Shown here: positions 9,542 to 17,994 of the stretch, in pieces
Layout: each line of letters starts with the position of its first letter
Position numbering within the stretch: position 1 is the stretch's first letter
Assembly (NCBI GenBank): GCA_020634935.1
Contig: JACKAT010000016.1
Location: forward strand, 38,744-102,743
DNA from: Anaerolineales bacterium
GTDB taxonomy: Bacteria; Chloroflexota; Anaerolineae; 4572-78; J111
Length of the DNA stretch: 64,000 nucleotides
Direction: 5' to 3'
Notes under the pieces: generated by a model
Databases searched by the model: none
Told to the model about the DNA's origin: nothing
What the model saw: the letters and a program-made list of their open reading frames with translations, nothing else
Position numbers and translations under genes: made by a program

Positions 9542-9663
9542 ATGACTATCTTTATCGTTTGTTCTTTTACTAACAAATTGAGAATTATAGTGTTATCAAA
9601 GATATCGAGCAAAAAATAGAAGAATGGCCATATGAGTTATGTAGTTAAAGAGAAAAGTAAAGG

Positions 9664-11370
9664 TTATTGGGCTTGAATAATCGGAAGATAAACTGGGGAA
9701 AACGGCTCAGGACCGGAAATCACGGAACCGACGAGATAGTCTACCTCATCCTCATCAAAACTGGTCGGCGTTTCCACTTGACCAAAAACCTGAAAGGCCA
9801 TTCCTGGTTGAAGGTGAGCCGGCAGTTGCGCAGATTGATTGATGGTCATCGTCTGCCCCGGATTTAGGGTTACAGGCACAGGATTTCTAGCCGCCTCACG
9901 ACCATCCTCAAGACGAACATAGGCTTTGAATGTGCCGCTGACTGAACTTGCCCCATTGTTGGTTAAATCAAATTGGGCGGCAATCGGGTCGCCTGGCAAT
10001 ACGTCGGTCGAACCTAGAGGCGTTACGTTTACGGTTACTGTCGGCTGGGATAGACCGAACTGCAACGCTTTAAATGCATTCAACCGGCCGCCAGTCAGTA
10101 CGGGCAGTCCCACGTTATCAGTGCCGTTTAAAATACGCCATTTAATTTCATTAATGGTCAAATGGGGATCTTGGGCTAGAAGCAGACCGGCTACCCCGGC
10201 CACGTGGGGAGTAGCCATCGATGTCCCTGATAGCTGACCATATTTACCGTTGGGCAGCGTGCTGAGAATGTCCACCCCGGGCGCGCCCAGGTCAACTGTG
10301 GTCGTCCCATAGTTGGAAAAGCTGGCCAGATCGTCATTTCGGTCCGTGGCCGCTACAGCAATGATGTTGTCCAAATCATAGTTTGACGGATAGTTGGCCG
10401 TCGTATCATTATTATCGCCCCGACCATCTAAGCCGCCGTTGCCGGCGGCGGCTACAAAAACACTATGAGACGCGCGGATGGCGTCGCGGGTGGCCTGACT
10501 GAAATTACTCCCCCCCCAACTGTTGCTGGAGATGTGGACGCCCATCATGGTATGATATTCTATGGCGGCAATCAGATCGCCCTCACTAGCCGAGCAAAGT
10601 ATTAATAAAGAGACTTTGAACGCCTTTAAGGGCATAATCTTAACATTCCAATTAACCCCGGTCACCCCTTCGCCGTTATTGCCCACCGCGCCAATGGTGC
10701 CGGCTGTGTGCGTCCCATGCCCTTGACAAGCCCGGCCCACCGGCGACGGATCATTATCGTTGGAAGAGAAGTCCCAGCCGTGGACATCGTCGATAAAACC
10801 GTTGTTGTCATCATCGATCCCGTTATTGGGGATCTCACCCGGATTCGTCCATAAGTTGGCGGCCAGGTCGGGATGGGTTAGGTCGGCTCCGGAGTCGATG
10901 ACGGCAATGACCACATCGCTGCTGCCGCTGGTGATATCCCATGCTTCCGGCGCGTCGATGTCGGCGTCAGCCGTACCGCCGCTTTGCCCAGTGTTATTCA
11001 GTCCCCATAGTTGGTCATACTGGGGGTCGTTGGGGGTTGTATCTAAATAATAGAGGCTGTTACGAACGACATACTCGACTAAGGGATGTTTTTGGAGACG
11101 TCTGATGGCTTCAACCACTGTCAAGCTGGCAGGCAATTTGACGTGGAAAATGTGGCTGTTACGAAAATACCGGAGGGTTTGGGTGTTGAACTGGCGGTGA
11201 AGTTCGTTAATGCGATCAACCTTAACTCCATCTTTCAACTTGAGCAGCACTTCGCCGGGTACAAATTCGGGTCGTTCCAGTTGCTGACTGGGTTTAGCAT
11301 AGGTTGAACCACTCATCATCACCAGCAATCCAACTAGCACTAATAATACCGTCTTTGCTCTGCTTAGCAT
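9664..11370 (-). CDS. Secreted subtilisin-like serine protease (S8), copy 1
   Basis: A signal peptide covers residues ~1-25 (hydrophobic LLVLVGLLVMMSGSTYA). A propeptide of ~85 residues follows (PEFVPGEVLLKLKDG to HPLVEYV), like the fervidolysin/I9 class. The catalytic triad is complete: Asp159 in VIAVIDSGADLTHPDL, His218 in GHGTHTAGTIG, Ser384 in SGTSMATPHVAG, with oxyanion Asn311 in AAAGN. After ~residue 430 comes a beta-sandwich tail of ~130 residues like a CARDB domain, ending in VYLPIIQAQ. The ATG at 11370 has GGAGAAA upstream. Two close paralogues lie at 11735 and 15311. It is expected to act outside the cell; substrate unknown. Confidence 0.92.
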   Translation of the reverse strand: MLSRAKTVLLVLVGLLVMMSGSTYAKPSQQLERPEFVPGEVLLKLKDGVKVDRINELHRQFNTQTLRYFRNSHIFHVKLPASLTVVEAIRRLQKHPLVEYVVRNSLYYLDTTPNDPQYDQLWGLNNTGQSGGTADADIDAPEAWDITSGSSDVVIAVIDSGADLTHPDLAANLWTNPGEIPNNGIDDDNNGFIDDVHGWDFSSNDNDPSPVGRACQGHGTHTAGTIGAVGNNGEGVTGVNWNVKIMPLKAFKVSLLILCSASEGDLIAAIEYHTMMGVHISSNSWGGSNFSQATRDAIRASHSVFVAAAGNGGLDGRGDNNDTTANYPSNYDLDNIIAVAATDRNDDLASFSNYGTTTVDLGAPGVDILSTLPNGKYGQLSGTSMATPHVAGVAGLLLAQDPHLTINEIKWRILNGTDNVGLPVLTGGRLNAFKALQFGLSQPTVTVNVTPLGSTDVLPGDPIAAQFDLTNNGASSVSGTFKAYVRLEDGREAARNPVPVTLNPGQTMTINQSAQLPAHLQPGMAFQVFGQVETPTSFDEDEVDYLVGSVISGPEPFSPVYLPIIQAQ

Positions 11371-11734
11371 TCTTTATTTCTCCTATTAACGCTATACCAT
11401 CCCTCTCGTGTTCCGAAGATTTTGGAGGCTGTTTCGGGTATCATTCATTCAGGTTCTTTAGTATGCTGGCTTGCCCCAGTCCACGTCTGAAATTTGACCT
11501 GTTCTTGGTGGCATCACTTATTTAATTTAAAAAGTTCCGGCTTTACTTTCTTTTGTCTTCTGGCAGTTTACTTAGGAATGACGATTTAACAAGTTTGACC
11601 TTCGAGCCAGGCAAACAGCAAATGGTAATCGGTTACCCAATCCCTGATGACCAATTACCATTTGCTGTTTCCAAAATAGAAAAGTTATTTAATTTCCGAG
11701 CCAACTTTTCCTACATTTATTTACATTGCAAGGG
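11371..11734. other. Intergenic region between subtilase copies 1 and 2
   Basis: This 364-base stretch has no convincing gene. It holds the ribosome site of copy 1 next to 11371 and, nearer copy 2, a strong inverted repeat at 11613-11670. The short frames on the + strand (11304-11525 and 11553-11738) have no recognisable content and overlap the protease ends. Confidence 0.6.
11613..11670 (-). terminator. Long hairpin downstream of subtilase copy 2
   Basis: The arms AAACAGCAAATGGTAAT (11613-11629) and ATTACCATTTGCTGTTT (11654-11670) are a perfect 17-bp inverted repeat with a 24-base loop. It begins 65 bases beyond the stop codon of the protease at 11735-13426 in transcript direction. There is no clear U-tract, so it may serve as an RNA 3'-end stabiliser or barrier rather than a classical intrinsic terminator. 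Confidence 0.6.
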
Positions 11735-13426
11735 CTAATCGACCTGAAGAACCGGCAGATAGACGTCGTCCGACAAGCCCGCACCGGTAAAGGTTGAACC
11801 AACCGTGTATTCTACTGAGTCCTCATCAAAACTAACCGCTGTTTCAACTTGATAAAAAACATCAAAAGTCGTTCCTGGAGCCATAGTCGGTGGTATCTGG
11901 CCAGTCTGGGTGATATTTTTTGTCTGACCCAGGCTTAACGTGCCGGTTTTCGATGTTTTGCGTATCTCGCGACCATCTTCAAGGCGAACATAAGAGTTAA
12001 ATGTCCCATCGATTGAACTTTGCCCATTGTTTGTCACAGTAACTTTAATTAAGATCGTTTCACCGGGGGTTACGACGGTCGAACCCAGCGGCGTAACATC
12101 TACTGCCACAGTCGGCTGGGATAGACCAAATTGCAATGTATTGAAGGCATTCAGCCGGCCGCCGGTCACCACCGGCAGACCTATGTTATCCACACCATTT
12201 AAAATACGCCACTTGACTTCATAGACAGTTAGATCGGGGTCTTGGGCCAAGAGTAGGCCGGCTACACCGGCCACATGGGGCGTAGCCATAGATGTTCCTG
12301 ATAGATTGCCATACTTACTATTGGGTAGGGTGCTGAGAATATCCACACCCGGTGCCCCCAGATCTACCGTGTTTATGCCATAGTTGGAGAAGCTGGCCCG
12401 ATTGTCATTTCGATCCGTGGCTGCTACGGAAATGATATTATCCAAGTCGTAATTCGACGGATATTGAGGGGTAGAGTCGTTGTTAGAACCTTCGTTACCG
12501 GCGGCAGCCACAAAAACACTGTTAGACGCGCGAATGGCGTCTTGCATAGCCAGATTGAACCCGCCGCCGCCATAGCTATTGCTGGAAATACGTACACCCA
12601 TCAGCGTGTAATAGTCAACCGCCGCAATCAAATCGGCATCACTGGCCGAACAAAAGCTCCCAAAGACAATACTAAAGGCCTTCAATGGCATAAGCTTGAC
12701 ATTCCAGTTAACACCAGTTACCCCCACACCGTTGTTGCCCACCGCTCCAATTGTACCGGCGGTATGAGTCCCGTGACCACCACAAGCACCACCTACCGGC
12801 GACGGGTCATTGTCGTTGGAGGAGAAGTCCCAGCCGTGAACATCATCCACAAAACCATTATTGTCATCATCTATGCCATTATTGGGGATCTCGCCCGGAT
12901 TGGTCCATAAGTTGGCCGCCAGGTCCGGATGGTTAAGCTGGGCCCCAGAGTCGATCACGGCAATGACCACCTCGTTGCTGCCGGTGGTAATGTCCCATGC
13001 TTCCAGCGCATCGATATCCGCGTCAACGGTACCGCCACTCTGTCCGAAATTGTGCAGCCCCCATAACTGTGAGCCTTGGGGATCATTTGGGGTTACGTCG
13101 AGATAATATAGCCCGTTGGGGGTAACATACTCAACCAGCGGGCTACTTTCAATCTGTGGGATAACCTCATTAACCGTTAAGTTCGGAGGAAGTTTGAGGT
13201 GAAAAATGTGGCTGTTGCGAAAATAATTGATGGTTTGGGTATTGAACTGGCGATTAATCTCGTTGATTCGTTCGATATTTACCCCATCTTTCAATTTGAG
13301 CAGCACTTCGCCCGACACATATTCAGGTCGTTCTACCTGTTGACCAGTTTTGGCATAGGTTGAAGCGCTCATCATCACCAGCAGCCCAACCATCACCAAT
13401 AGGGCTATCTTTGCTTTACTTAGCAT
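11735..13426 (-). CDS. Secreted subtilisin-like serine protease (S8), copy 2
   Basis: A close paralogue of the protease at 9664-11370, with the same order of signal peptide (~1-25), propeptide, S8 domain and beta-rich tail. The triad is Asp159 (VIAVIDSGAQLNHPDL), His218 (GHGTHTAGTIG) and Ser379 (SGTSMATPHVAG), with Asn311 in AAAGN, so it should be active. It is shorter by a few residues after the oxyanion Asn. The tail ends in VYLPVLQVD. The start ATG is preceded by GGAGAAAC. Upstream in the same direction is a small secreted protein (13548-13994, gap of 121 bases). The sequences diverge mostly in the propeptide and tail, which suggests different partners or localisation. Confidence 0.92.
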   Translation of the reverse strand: MLSKAKIALLVMVGLLVMMSASTYAKTGQQVERPEYVSGEVLLKLKDGVNIERINEINRQFNTQTINYFRNSHIFHLKLPPNLTVNEVIPQIESSPLVEYVTPNGLYYLDVTPNDPQGSQLWGLHNFGQSGGTVDADIDALEAWDITTGSNEVVIAVIDSGAQLNHPDLAANLWTNPGEIPNNGIDDDNNGFVDDVHGWDFSSNDNDPSPVGGACGGHGTHTAGTIGAVGNNGVGVTGVNWNVKLMPLKAFSIVFGSFCSASDADLIAAVDYYTLMGVRISSNSYGGGGFNLAMQDAIRASNSVFVAAAGNEGSNNDSTPQYPSNYDLDNIISVAATDRNDNRASFSNYGINTVDLGAPGVDILSTLPNSKYGNLSGTSMATPHVAGVAGLLLAQDPDLTVYEVKWRILNGVDNIGLPVVTGGRLNAFNTLQFGLSQPTVAVDVTPLGSTVVTPGETILIKVTVTNNGQSSIDGTFNSYVRLEDGREIRKTSKTGTLSLGQTKNITQTGQIPPTMAPGTTFDVFYQVETAVSFDEDSVEYTVGSTFTGAGLSDDVYLPVLQVD

Positions 13427-13547
13427 CCTTTAGTTTCTCCTATGAGCGAAGCTATAATCCAGTTAGCTTCAAAAGTAAATGGGTGTTTATGACACGTCAC
13501 ATCAATGGTATTAAGTAGTAAAGATTAAGCTAAACTGATTACCTTTC

Positions 13548-13994
13548 TCAGTTGGTAGACGAAGGAAGCTCATCATTGCCTGTAAGGGTAGGGGCTCCTT
13601 CGGTCCAGTCACCTGAGTTAATCAGGCCAACCCCGCCCTGCCCATCAGACACATAGTGATACCATTTCTTGGGATTTGCAATGATAACCGTGTGGAATGC
13701 AGTCCCACTAGAATGGGTCCAACTTAAAGTAACTCCCGTTCCATGACTATAGACATCTGCTACTGTACCAGCTAGAACTTCACTCGCACAGCCAGTCCGC
13801 ATTCCACCGGCAAGACCCGAACTTGTATTGGCTGAAATATACATGCCATCACAATAACCGGGAAAACTAATATTCTTATTGATTAAGGCCTCAATACCAC
13901 TATTGGCTGAGGTATTACTGGTTTGAGTCATTGCCAGAGCTAAGACGACAGCAATGGCGACTAAACTGACTAATAACGCTTTACTTTTTAACAT
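13548..13994 (-). CDS. Small secreted protein of unknown function
   Basis: I chose the ATG at 13994 because GAGAGGGG lies just upstream; a longer frame from 14027 runs through that ribosome site. The protein has 148 residues. It starts with a signal peptide (KALLVSLVAIAVVLALAMTQ), probably cut after TSNTSAN. The mature part of about 115 residues is rich in Gly, Ser and Thr and contains two Cys residues (in FPGYCDGMY and MRTGCASEV) that could form a disulfide. Near the end, NPKKWYHYVSDGQGGVGLI has aromatic residues like a small beta-sheet protein. I do not recognise a family. It lies directly upstream of subtilase copy 2 in the same direction, so it could be a substrate, inhibitor or companion of the protease; this is a guess from position. 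Confidence 0.7.
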   Translation of the reverse strand: MLKSKALLVSLVAIAVVLALAMTQTSNTSANSGIEALINKNISFPGYCDGMYISANTSSGLAGGMRTGCASEVLAGTVADVYSHGTGVTLSWTHSSGTAFHTVIIANPKKWYHYVSDGQGGVGLINSGDWTEGAPTLTGNDELPSSTN

Positions 13995-14152
13995 CTTCAA
14001 ACCCCTCTCATTATTTAATAAAGTCACTTACATCCCTCCCACACCATCGTGAACAAAATATGTCATAAACACCAATTTGCTTTTGAATAAATCGATCTGG
14101 ATTAATAGCTAACAAATTCAGTTTTTAAGATAAAGCCACCTCCTTAGGTTTA

Positions 14153-14262
14153 GAACTAAAGCATTTTTTTGCTCCGGCCAACTCGACCAGCCAATTGATT
14201 GTTGCCCCGCTTCTTCCAGGATAGGCCATCTGGCGCCGCAGCCAGACCTGAAGAGGCCCGAC
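14153..14262 (-). pseudogene. Remnant of a polysaccharide-deacetylase-like gene (5' part)
   Basis: Read on the - strand, this piece gives PLQVWLRRQMA and then, after a frame break, WPILEEAGQQSIGWSSWPEQ followed by KNALVL. The intact gene at 17035-17994 reads RRLQIWLRHQLA and AWPILPEADQPPVGWSGWPE at the same places. A segment of about ten codons is lost between the two blocks and the rest of the gene is gone. It lies upstream of subtilase copy 2 as the intact deacetylase lies upstream of copy 3, so a protease-deacetylase block was probably duplicated and one deacetylase decayed. Confidence 0.75.
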
Positions 14263-14263
14263 A

Positions 14264-14299
14264 AAAAAAAGTGGTTTATTAATTAAAACCACTTTTTTT
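14264..14299. terminator. Bidirectional intrinsic terminator
   Basis: A perfect 14-bp inverted repeat: AAAAAAAGTGGTTT (14264-14277) and AAACCACTTTTTTT (14286-14299), with loop ATTAATTA. The GTGG core is flanked by an A-run on one side and a T-run on the other, so it can end transcripts in either direction. It abuts the deacetylase remnant and lies upstream of the small secreted protein, so it would separate the subtilase 2 transcript from what precedes it. Confidence 0.75.
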
Positions 14300-14412
14300 C
14301 TAAGTTCCGCCCGTCATCTTCGAATCCATTTCTATAGTTTTACTCTTTGCTGAAGGGAGAGATTTAGTGTTTAACTCACTCGCCAAAAATAGGGTTAAAA
14401 ATGTGAAACTTA

Positions 14413-14544
14413 TAGGAGTTACGCAGTTCAAAAGGTGACAGTCACTTAGACGCGATAAGTCAACTTGTTTAGGCTAAACGGACCTTCATTTTCGACAAAA
14501 AGTGACTGTCACCTGGTTCGATTCACCCAACTGCGTAACTCCTA
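14413..14544. mobile_element. 132-bp miniature inverted-repeat element, copy 1
   Basis: The ends TAGGAGTTACGCAGTT (14413-14428) and its exact reverse complement (14529-14544) are perfect 16-bp terminal inverted repeats. The element is flanked by the direct repeat ACTTA (14408-14412 and 14545-14549), a 5-bp target duplication. Inside are subterminal inverted copies of GTGACAGTCAC and GTGACTGTCAC. No coding capacity. A second copy of identical length lies at 19287-19418. This is the structure of a non-autonomous MITE mobilised by a transposase elsewhere in the genome. Confidence 0.88.
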
Positions 14545-15233
14545 ACTTAATCTTCTTAAACTTGTGACCTGTTTCACTATAGCGGATCCGGGTTGTTTTT
14601 ACCACTGTCCAAAGGACATAACATGTTAAGTCTTTTAGCCACAATCTCGTATTAATCTACGCTGTTTTGCTTAGGCTAAATCACTAATGATCACAAGATG
14701 AATTAAAAACCAATGAGTTGAGGCTTCTACAATTTTGCAGTCGATGTCCCTACCCAAAGCCAAAATCTAGTCTTTCAAAATATATTCAGATTTTGGATAG
14801 GTGACTTTTGGCGGAAATAACACAGTCGGGAAGGTTTTAGAGGGATATCAATACTTTCACTGTTGAAGATGTGGTCAAGGTGCAAAGTGTTGTTTAGTCT
14901 GTGGTAACATTATCAGATTAACGGAGTTAATGCAGTTAAAAAAGTAACAGTTTTGGGGTAAAATAGGTTACACCTGATTGATTGGTGGATAAAGTAGACC
15001 GGTCACGAACAATTAGGTGATATCTTATTTTTGCGGGAATAGAGCCAATTTCTGTTCAAAAATGAGGGTCAGAGGTAAATAGAGGTCGATTTTATTCAAA
15101 AATTATCAAACGAAACGGACCGAATTTGAGGGCGATTAGATTATCTTCAAACCCTTCACTAGACTTTGTCAGGAAAGAGAAAGTTGAAATGACGATCAAA
15201 TTCGATTTAACGAAAGCATGTACACTCATTTAA

Positions 15234-15299
15234 AATCAGCAGATCGCAAACCACCCTTCGACACGGCTTAGCCTACTTAGGGGGTGCGATCTGCTGATT
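15234..15299 (-). terminator. Hairpin downstream of subtilase copy 3
   Basis: The arms AATCAGCAGATCGCA (15234-15248) and TGCGATCTGCTGATT (15285-15299) form a perfect 15-bp stem with a 36-base loop. The hairpin starts 12 bases beyond the stop codon of the protease gene in transcript direction. On the - strand the stem is followed by TTTTAAATG, a short U-tract, so it is a likely terminator or 3'-end stabiliser. Confidence 0.65.
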
Positions 15300-15310
15300 A
15301 AATTTTTAGC

Positions 15311-16999
15311 TCAATCGGCTTGTATAATCGGAAGATAAACTTTATCAGATGAGCCAGCGCCGGTTGGGACTGCCCCAACGGTGTATTCTACCCAGCTCTC
15401 ATCAAAGCTGACTGCCGTTTCTACTTGACAAAAAACCCGAAAAGTCGTTCCGGCAGGCAGTGTGAGTGGTATCTGGCCGGTATGGATCATCGTCTTTGTC
15501 TCACCTGGGCCTAACGACCCCGTCTTTGACCCCTTGGAAATCTCGCGGCCGTCGTCGAGGCGGATATATGAGCGAATAACCCCACTAATCGAACTTCCCC
15601 CATGGTTCGTTATTAGGCTTTGAATCGATACGGTGTCGCCGGGGGATACGACCGTTGGACCTAGAGGCGTATCTTCTACCGTTACAACCGGCTGAGATAG
15701 ACCAAACTGCAAGGCTTTCAACGCATTCAACCGACCGCCGGTCAGTACCGGCAGCCCAATATTATCGGTGCTATTCATAATGCGCCATTTGATTTCGTAG
15801 ACGCTCAGACTGGGATCTTGGGCCATGAGTAATCCGGCTACACCGGCCACATGCGGGGTAGCCATAGAAGTCCCCGAAAAGCTGCCATAGGTGCTATTGG
15901 GCAGAGTGCTGAGAATATCTACCCCTGGCGCTCCCAAGTCCACGGTGTTACCAAAGTTTGAAAAGCTGGCCCGGTTATCATTACGATCGGTAGCTGCCAC
16001 AGAAATAATATTATTCAGCTCATAATTACTGGGGTATTGAGGGTTAGTGTCGTTATTAGAGTTCTCATTGCCGGCGGCCGCTACGAAAACACTATCAGAG
16101 GCGCGGATAGCATCGCGCATGGCCGTGTTGAAACCAGAGCCACCATAACTGTTACTGGAGATGTGGACGCCCATCATTGTATAATACTCAACGGCAGCAA
16201 TTAGGTCCGCATCATTGGCCGAACAAAATATGCCCAGGATCGCTTTAAACGCTTTCAGCGGCATAATCTTAACATGCCAGTTAACCCCAGTTACCCCTAT
16301 GCCGTTGTTCCCAACCGCCCCGATCGTGCCGGCGGTGTGCGTTCCGTGGCCGCCACAAGCGCCGCCAACCGGCGAGGGATCATTATCATTGGAAGAGAAG
16401 TCCCAGCCGTGGACATCATCGATAAAACCGTTCTTGTCATCATCCTTGCCATTGTTCGGTATCTCGCCCGGATTTGTCCACAAGTTGGCGGCTAAGTCCG
16501 GGTGGTCAAGCTGGGCCCCCGAGTCGATGACGGCGATAACCACATTACTGCTGCCAGTGGTGATATTCCACGCCTCTGGCGCGTCGATGTCGGCGTCGGC
16601 CGTGCCGCCGTTCTGTCCGGTGTTATGCAGCCCCCATAACTGCCCAAACTGTGGATCATTCGGGGTTACATCCAGATAATAAAGCCCGTTGCGAGCGACG
16701 TACTCGACGAGGGGATGTTTTTGAATGCGTTGGATGGCTTCATCAACCGTCAAGTTGGCCGGCAATTTGACATGGAAAATGTGGCTGCGGCGAAAATAAC
16801 GGATGGTTTGGGTATTGAACTGGCGATTAAGTTCGCTGATGCGGTCTACTTTCACCCCATCCTTCAGCTTGAGCAGGACCTCACCCGGCACAAATTCGGG
16901 GCGTTCCGTCTGTTGGCCGGGTTTAGCGTATATCGATCCGCTCATCATCATCAACAAGCTGACCATTACTATCAAGACAATCATTATTTTTCTTTGCAC
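15311..16999 (-). CDS. Secreted subtilisin-like serine protease (S8), copy 3
   Basis: The third paralogue. I place the start at GTG 16999, preceded by AGGAGAGA at the position where the other two copies have GGAGAAA; an upstream start at 17041 would overlap the deacetylase gene. Signal peptide (MIVLIVMVSLLMMMSGSIYA), propeptide with PGEVLLKLKDGVK, then the S8 domain with Asp in VIAVIDSGAQLDHPDL, His in GHGTHTAGTIG, Asn in AAAGN and Ser in SGTSMATPHVAG. The C-terminal beta-rich domain ends in VYLPIIQAD. It is followed by a hairpin and preceded by the deacetylase-like gene, 35 bases away in the same direction. The secreted peptidase should be active; its target is unknown. Confidence 0.9.
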   Translation of the reverse strand: MQRKIMIVLIVMVSLLMMMSGSIYAKPGQQTERPEFVPGEVLLKLKDGVKVDRISELNRQFNTQTIRYFRRSHIFHVKLPANLTVDEAIQRIQKHPLVEYVARNGLYYLDVTPNDPQFGQLWGLHNTGQNGGTADADIDAPEAWNITTGSSNVVIAVIDSGAQLDHPDLAANLWTNPGEIPNNGKDDDKNGFIDDVHGWDFSSNDNDPSPVGGACGGHGTHTAGTIGAVGNNGIGVTGVNWHVKIMPLKAFKAILGIFCSANDADLIAAVEYYTMMGVHISSNSYGGSGFNTAMRDAIRASDSVFVAAAGNENSNNDTNPQYPSNYELNNIISVAATDRNDNRASFSNFGNTVDLGAPGVDILSTLPNSTYGSFSGTSMATPHVAGVAGLLMAQDPSLSVYEIKWRIMNSTDNIGLPVLTGGRLNALKALQFGLSQPVVTVEDTPLGPTVVSPGDTVSIQSLITNHGGSSISGVIRSYIRLDDGREISKGSKTGSLGPGETKTMIHTGQIPLTLPAGTTFRVFCQVETAVSFDESWVEYTVGAVPTGAGSSDKVYLPIIQAD

Positions 17000-17034
17000 T
17001 TTATCTCTCCTATCCAGGCTGTAATTAGCCGATA

Positions 17035-17994
17035 TTAACAAACAGCGGGTCTATTCTTTACAAATGAAGCGACTTCTTTGGGTAAGGCCTGCCAATACAA
17101 ACCTTCGTAATTTGTTTTTATATGATTTAGGAAATGGGAATAATAACTGGCCGGGTATGTTTCTAACTTTACTTCATTTTTGTGGAAATTCATATAGTCC
17201 GGATGGGTGATGACCAGGGCCATTCCGCCCTTTTCTACGATCCAGGCCAGTTTTTGCTGCCACAAATTTATGTTTTTTTCTTTCAGGAGAATAAATAAAG
17301 TAAAGTCTTGGGCCAGCGTATAGGGGAGCTCCACATATCCCGTTTGACGAGCGGTATCTTCAACCCAAAAAGGAAAGATAGATTTTACGCCATCAGGTTG
17401 TGGCTCAAAGGGGTCCGTATCAAACGTAGACGAATCATAGGCGATGTCTAAGTCGTGGGTCCATTCCAAATTATGATGGCTGGCGGGCGAACAAAAGCCC
17501 ACCGCTTGCCATTCTTTCAAGTAGACGTTAATTTTAACGGCCCGTTCTTGAAAGATCTGCCTGGATTGAAACAACTTGCCGTCATGATTCAAGCCGTGAA
17601 CACCTACTTCAAACCCGTTCGCGACTAATATGTGGCGAACTTCGGGCAGAACCTGGTATCGCTCCGGGACGAAGTTAAACGAAGAGCGAAAACCAAGTTG
17701 CTGCTCTAACCCCATTAAGTCGGCGCATTTCTGCTGCCCGGCGGCCGACTCCACATCGTGCATGAGAACCAAAGCAAATTTTTTTTGCTCCGGCCACCCC
17801 GACCAGCCAACCGGCGGTTGATCGGCTTCTGGCAAAATGGGCCAAGCATCCATGTCAGCCGCCCGTTTCCGAAGCGCCAGTTGGTGCCTCAACCAGATCT
17901 GCAGCCGTCTGGGAATGAAGGGTTTTAACTGATAAAATAGTCTGTTGCGCAGAGCTACGTTGTCCATTGATCGGGGGTGCATCCTCATCGACAT
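17035..17994 (-). CDS. Polysaccharide deacetylase-like (NodB-fold) protein
   Basis: A 319-residue protein with the NodB homology pattern: the metal-site start FALVLMHDVESAAG (residues ~72-85), a mid motif EVGVHGLNHDGKLF (~135-148) with the two His expected of an H-x-x-x-H type pair, VGFCSPASHHNLEW (~175), and IVEKGGMALVITHPDYM near the C-terminal end. Asp-His-His metal binding looks possible. The family removes N- or O-acetyl groups from glycans, or acts on cyclic amides. There is no signal peptide, so it may be cytoplasmic. The ATG at 17994 follows TAGGGG. It is upstream of and close to subtilase copy 3. Fragment 14153-14262 is a decayed relative. Confidence 0.75.
   Translation of the reverse strand: MSMRMHPRSMDNVALRNRLFYQLKPFIPRRLQIWLRHQLALRKRAADMDAWPILPEADQPPVGWSGWPEQKKFALVLMHDVESAAGQQKCADLMGLEQQLGFRSSFNFVPERYQVLPEVRHILVANGFEVGVHGLNHDGKLFQSRQIFQERAVKINVYLKEWQAVGFCSPASHHNLEWTHDLDIAYDSSTFDTDPFEPQPDGVKSIFPFWVEDTARQTGYVELPYTLAQDFTLFILLKEKNINLWQQKLAWIVEKGGMALVITHPDYMNFHKNEVKLETYPASYYSHFLNHIKTNYEGLYWQALPKEVASFVKNRPAVC

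Larger units (their letters stand above)
13995..15310. other. Long intergenic region with gene debris, a mobile element and hairpins
   Basis: About 1.3 kb holds no open gene. From left to right it contains a broken fragment of a deacetylase-like gene (14153-14262), an A/T-flanked terminator hairpin (14264-14299), a 132-bp inverted-repeat element (14413-14544), a weaker 9-bp inverted repeat (CCAAAATCT / AGATTTTGG, 14760-14796) and the hairpin after subtilase copy 3 (15234-15299). The ~670 bases from 14550 to 15230 show no gene or clear repeat that I can assign. Base composition is more A/T-rich than the neighbouring genes. Confidence 0.7.

Noticed and set aside
11553..11738. A 61-codon + strand frame in the gap between subtilases
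   Set aside because: It runs through the 17-bp inverted repeat and into the protease stop; no family features.
12464..12910. A 148-codon frame opposite subtilase copy 2
   Set aside because: It lies antisense to the strongly conserved catalytic region; similar antisense frames occur opposite copies 1 and 3, as expected from the codon pattern of the protease.
14923..14950. Possible third copy of the miniature element (GGAGTTAATGCAGTT, then AAAAAAGTAACAG)
   Set aside because: Only one end can be recognised, with several changes, and no matching second end was found within 150 bases; at most an old remnant.
17000..17041. Longer start for subtilase copy 3 at 17041
   Set aside because: It would overlap the deacetylase gene, place charged residues before the signal peptide, and skip the ribosome site that all three copies share.
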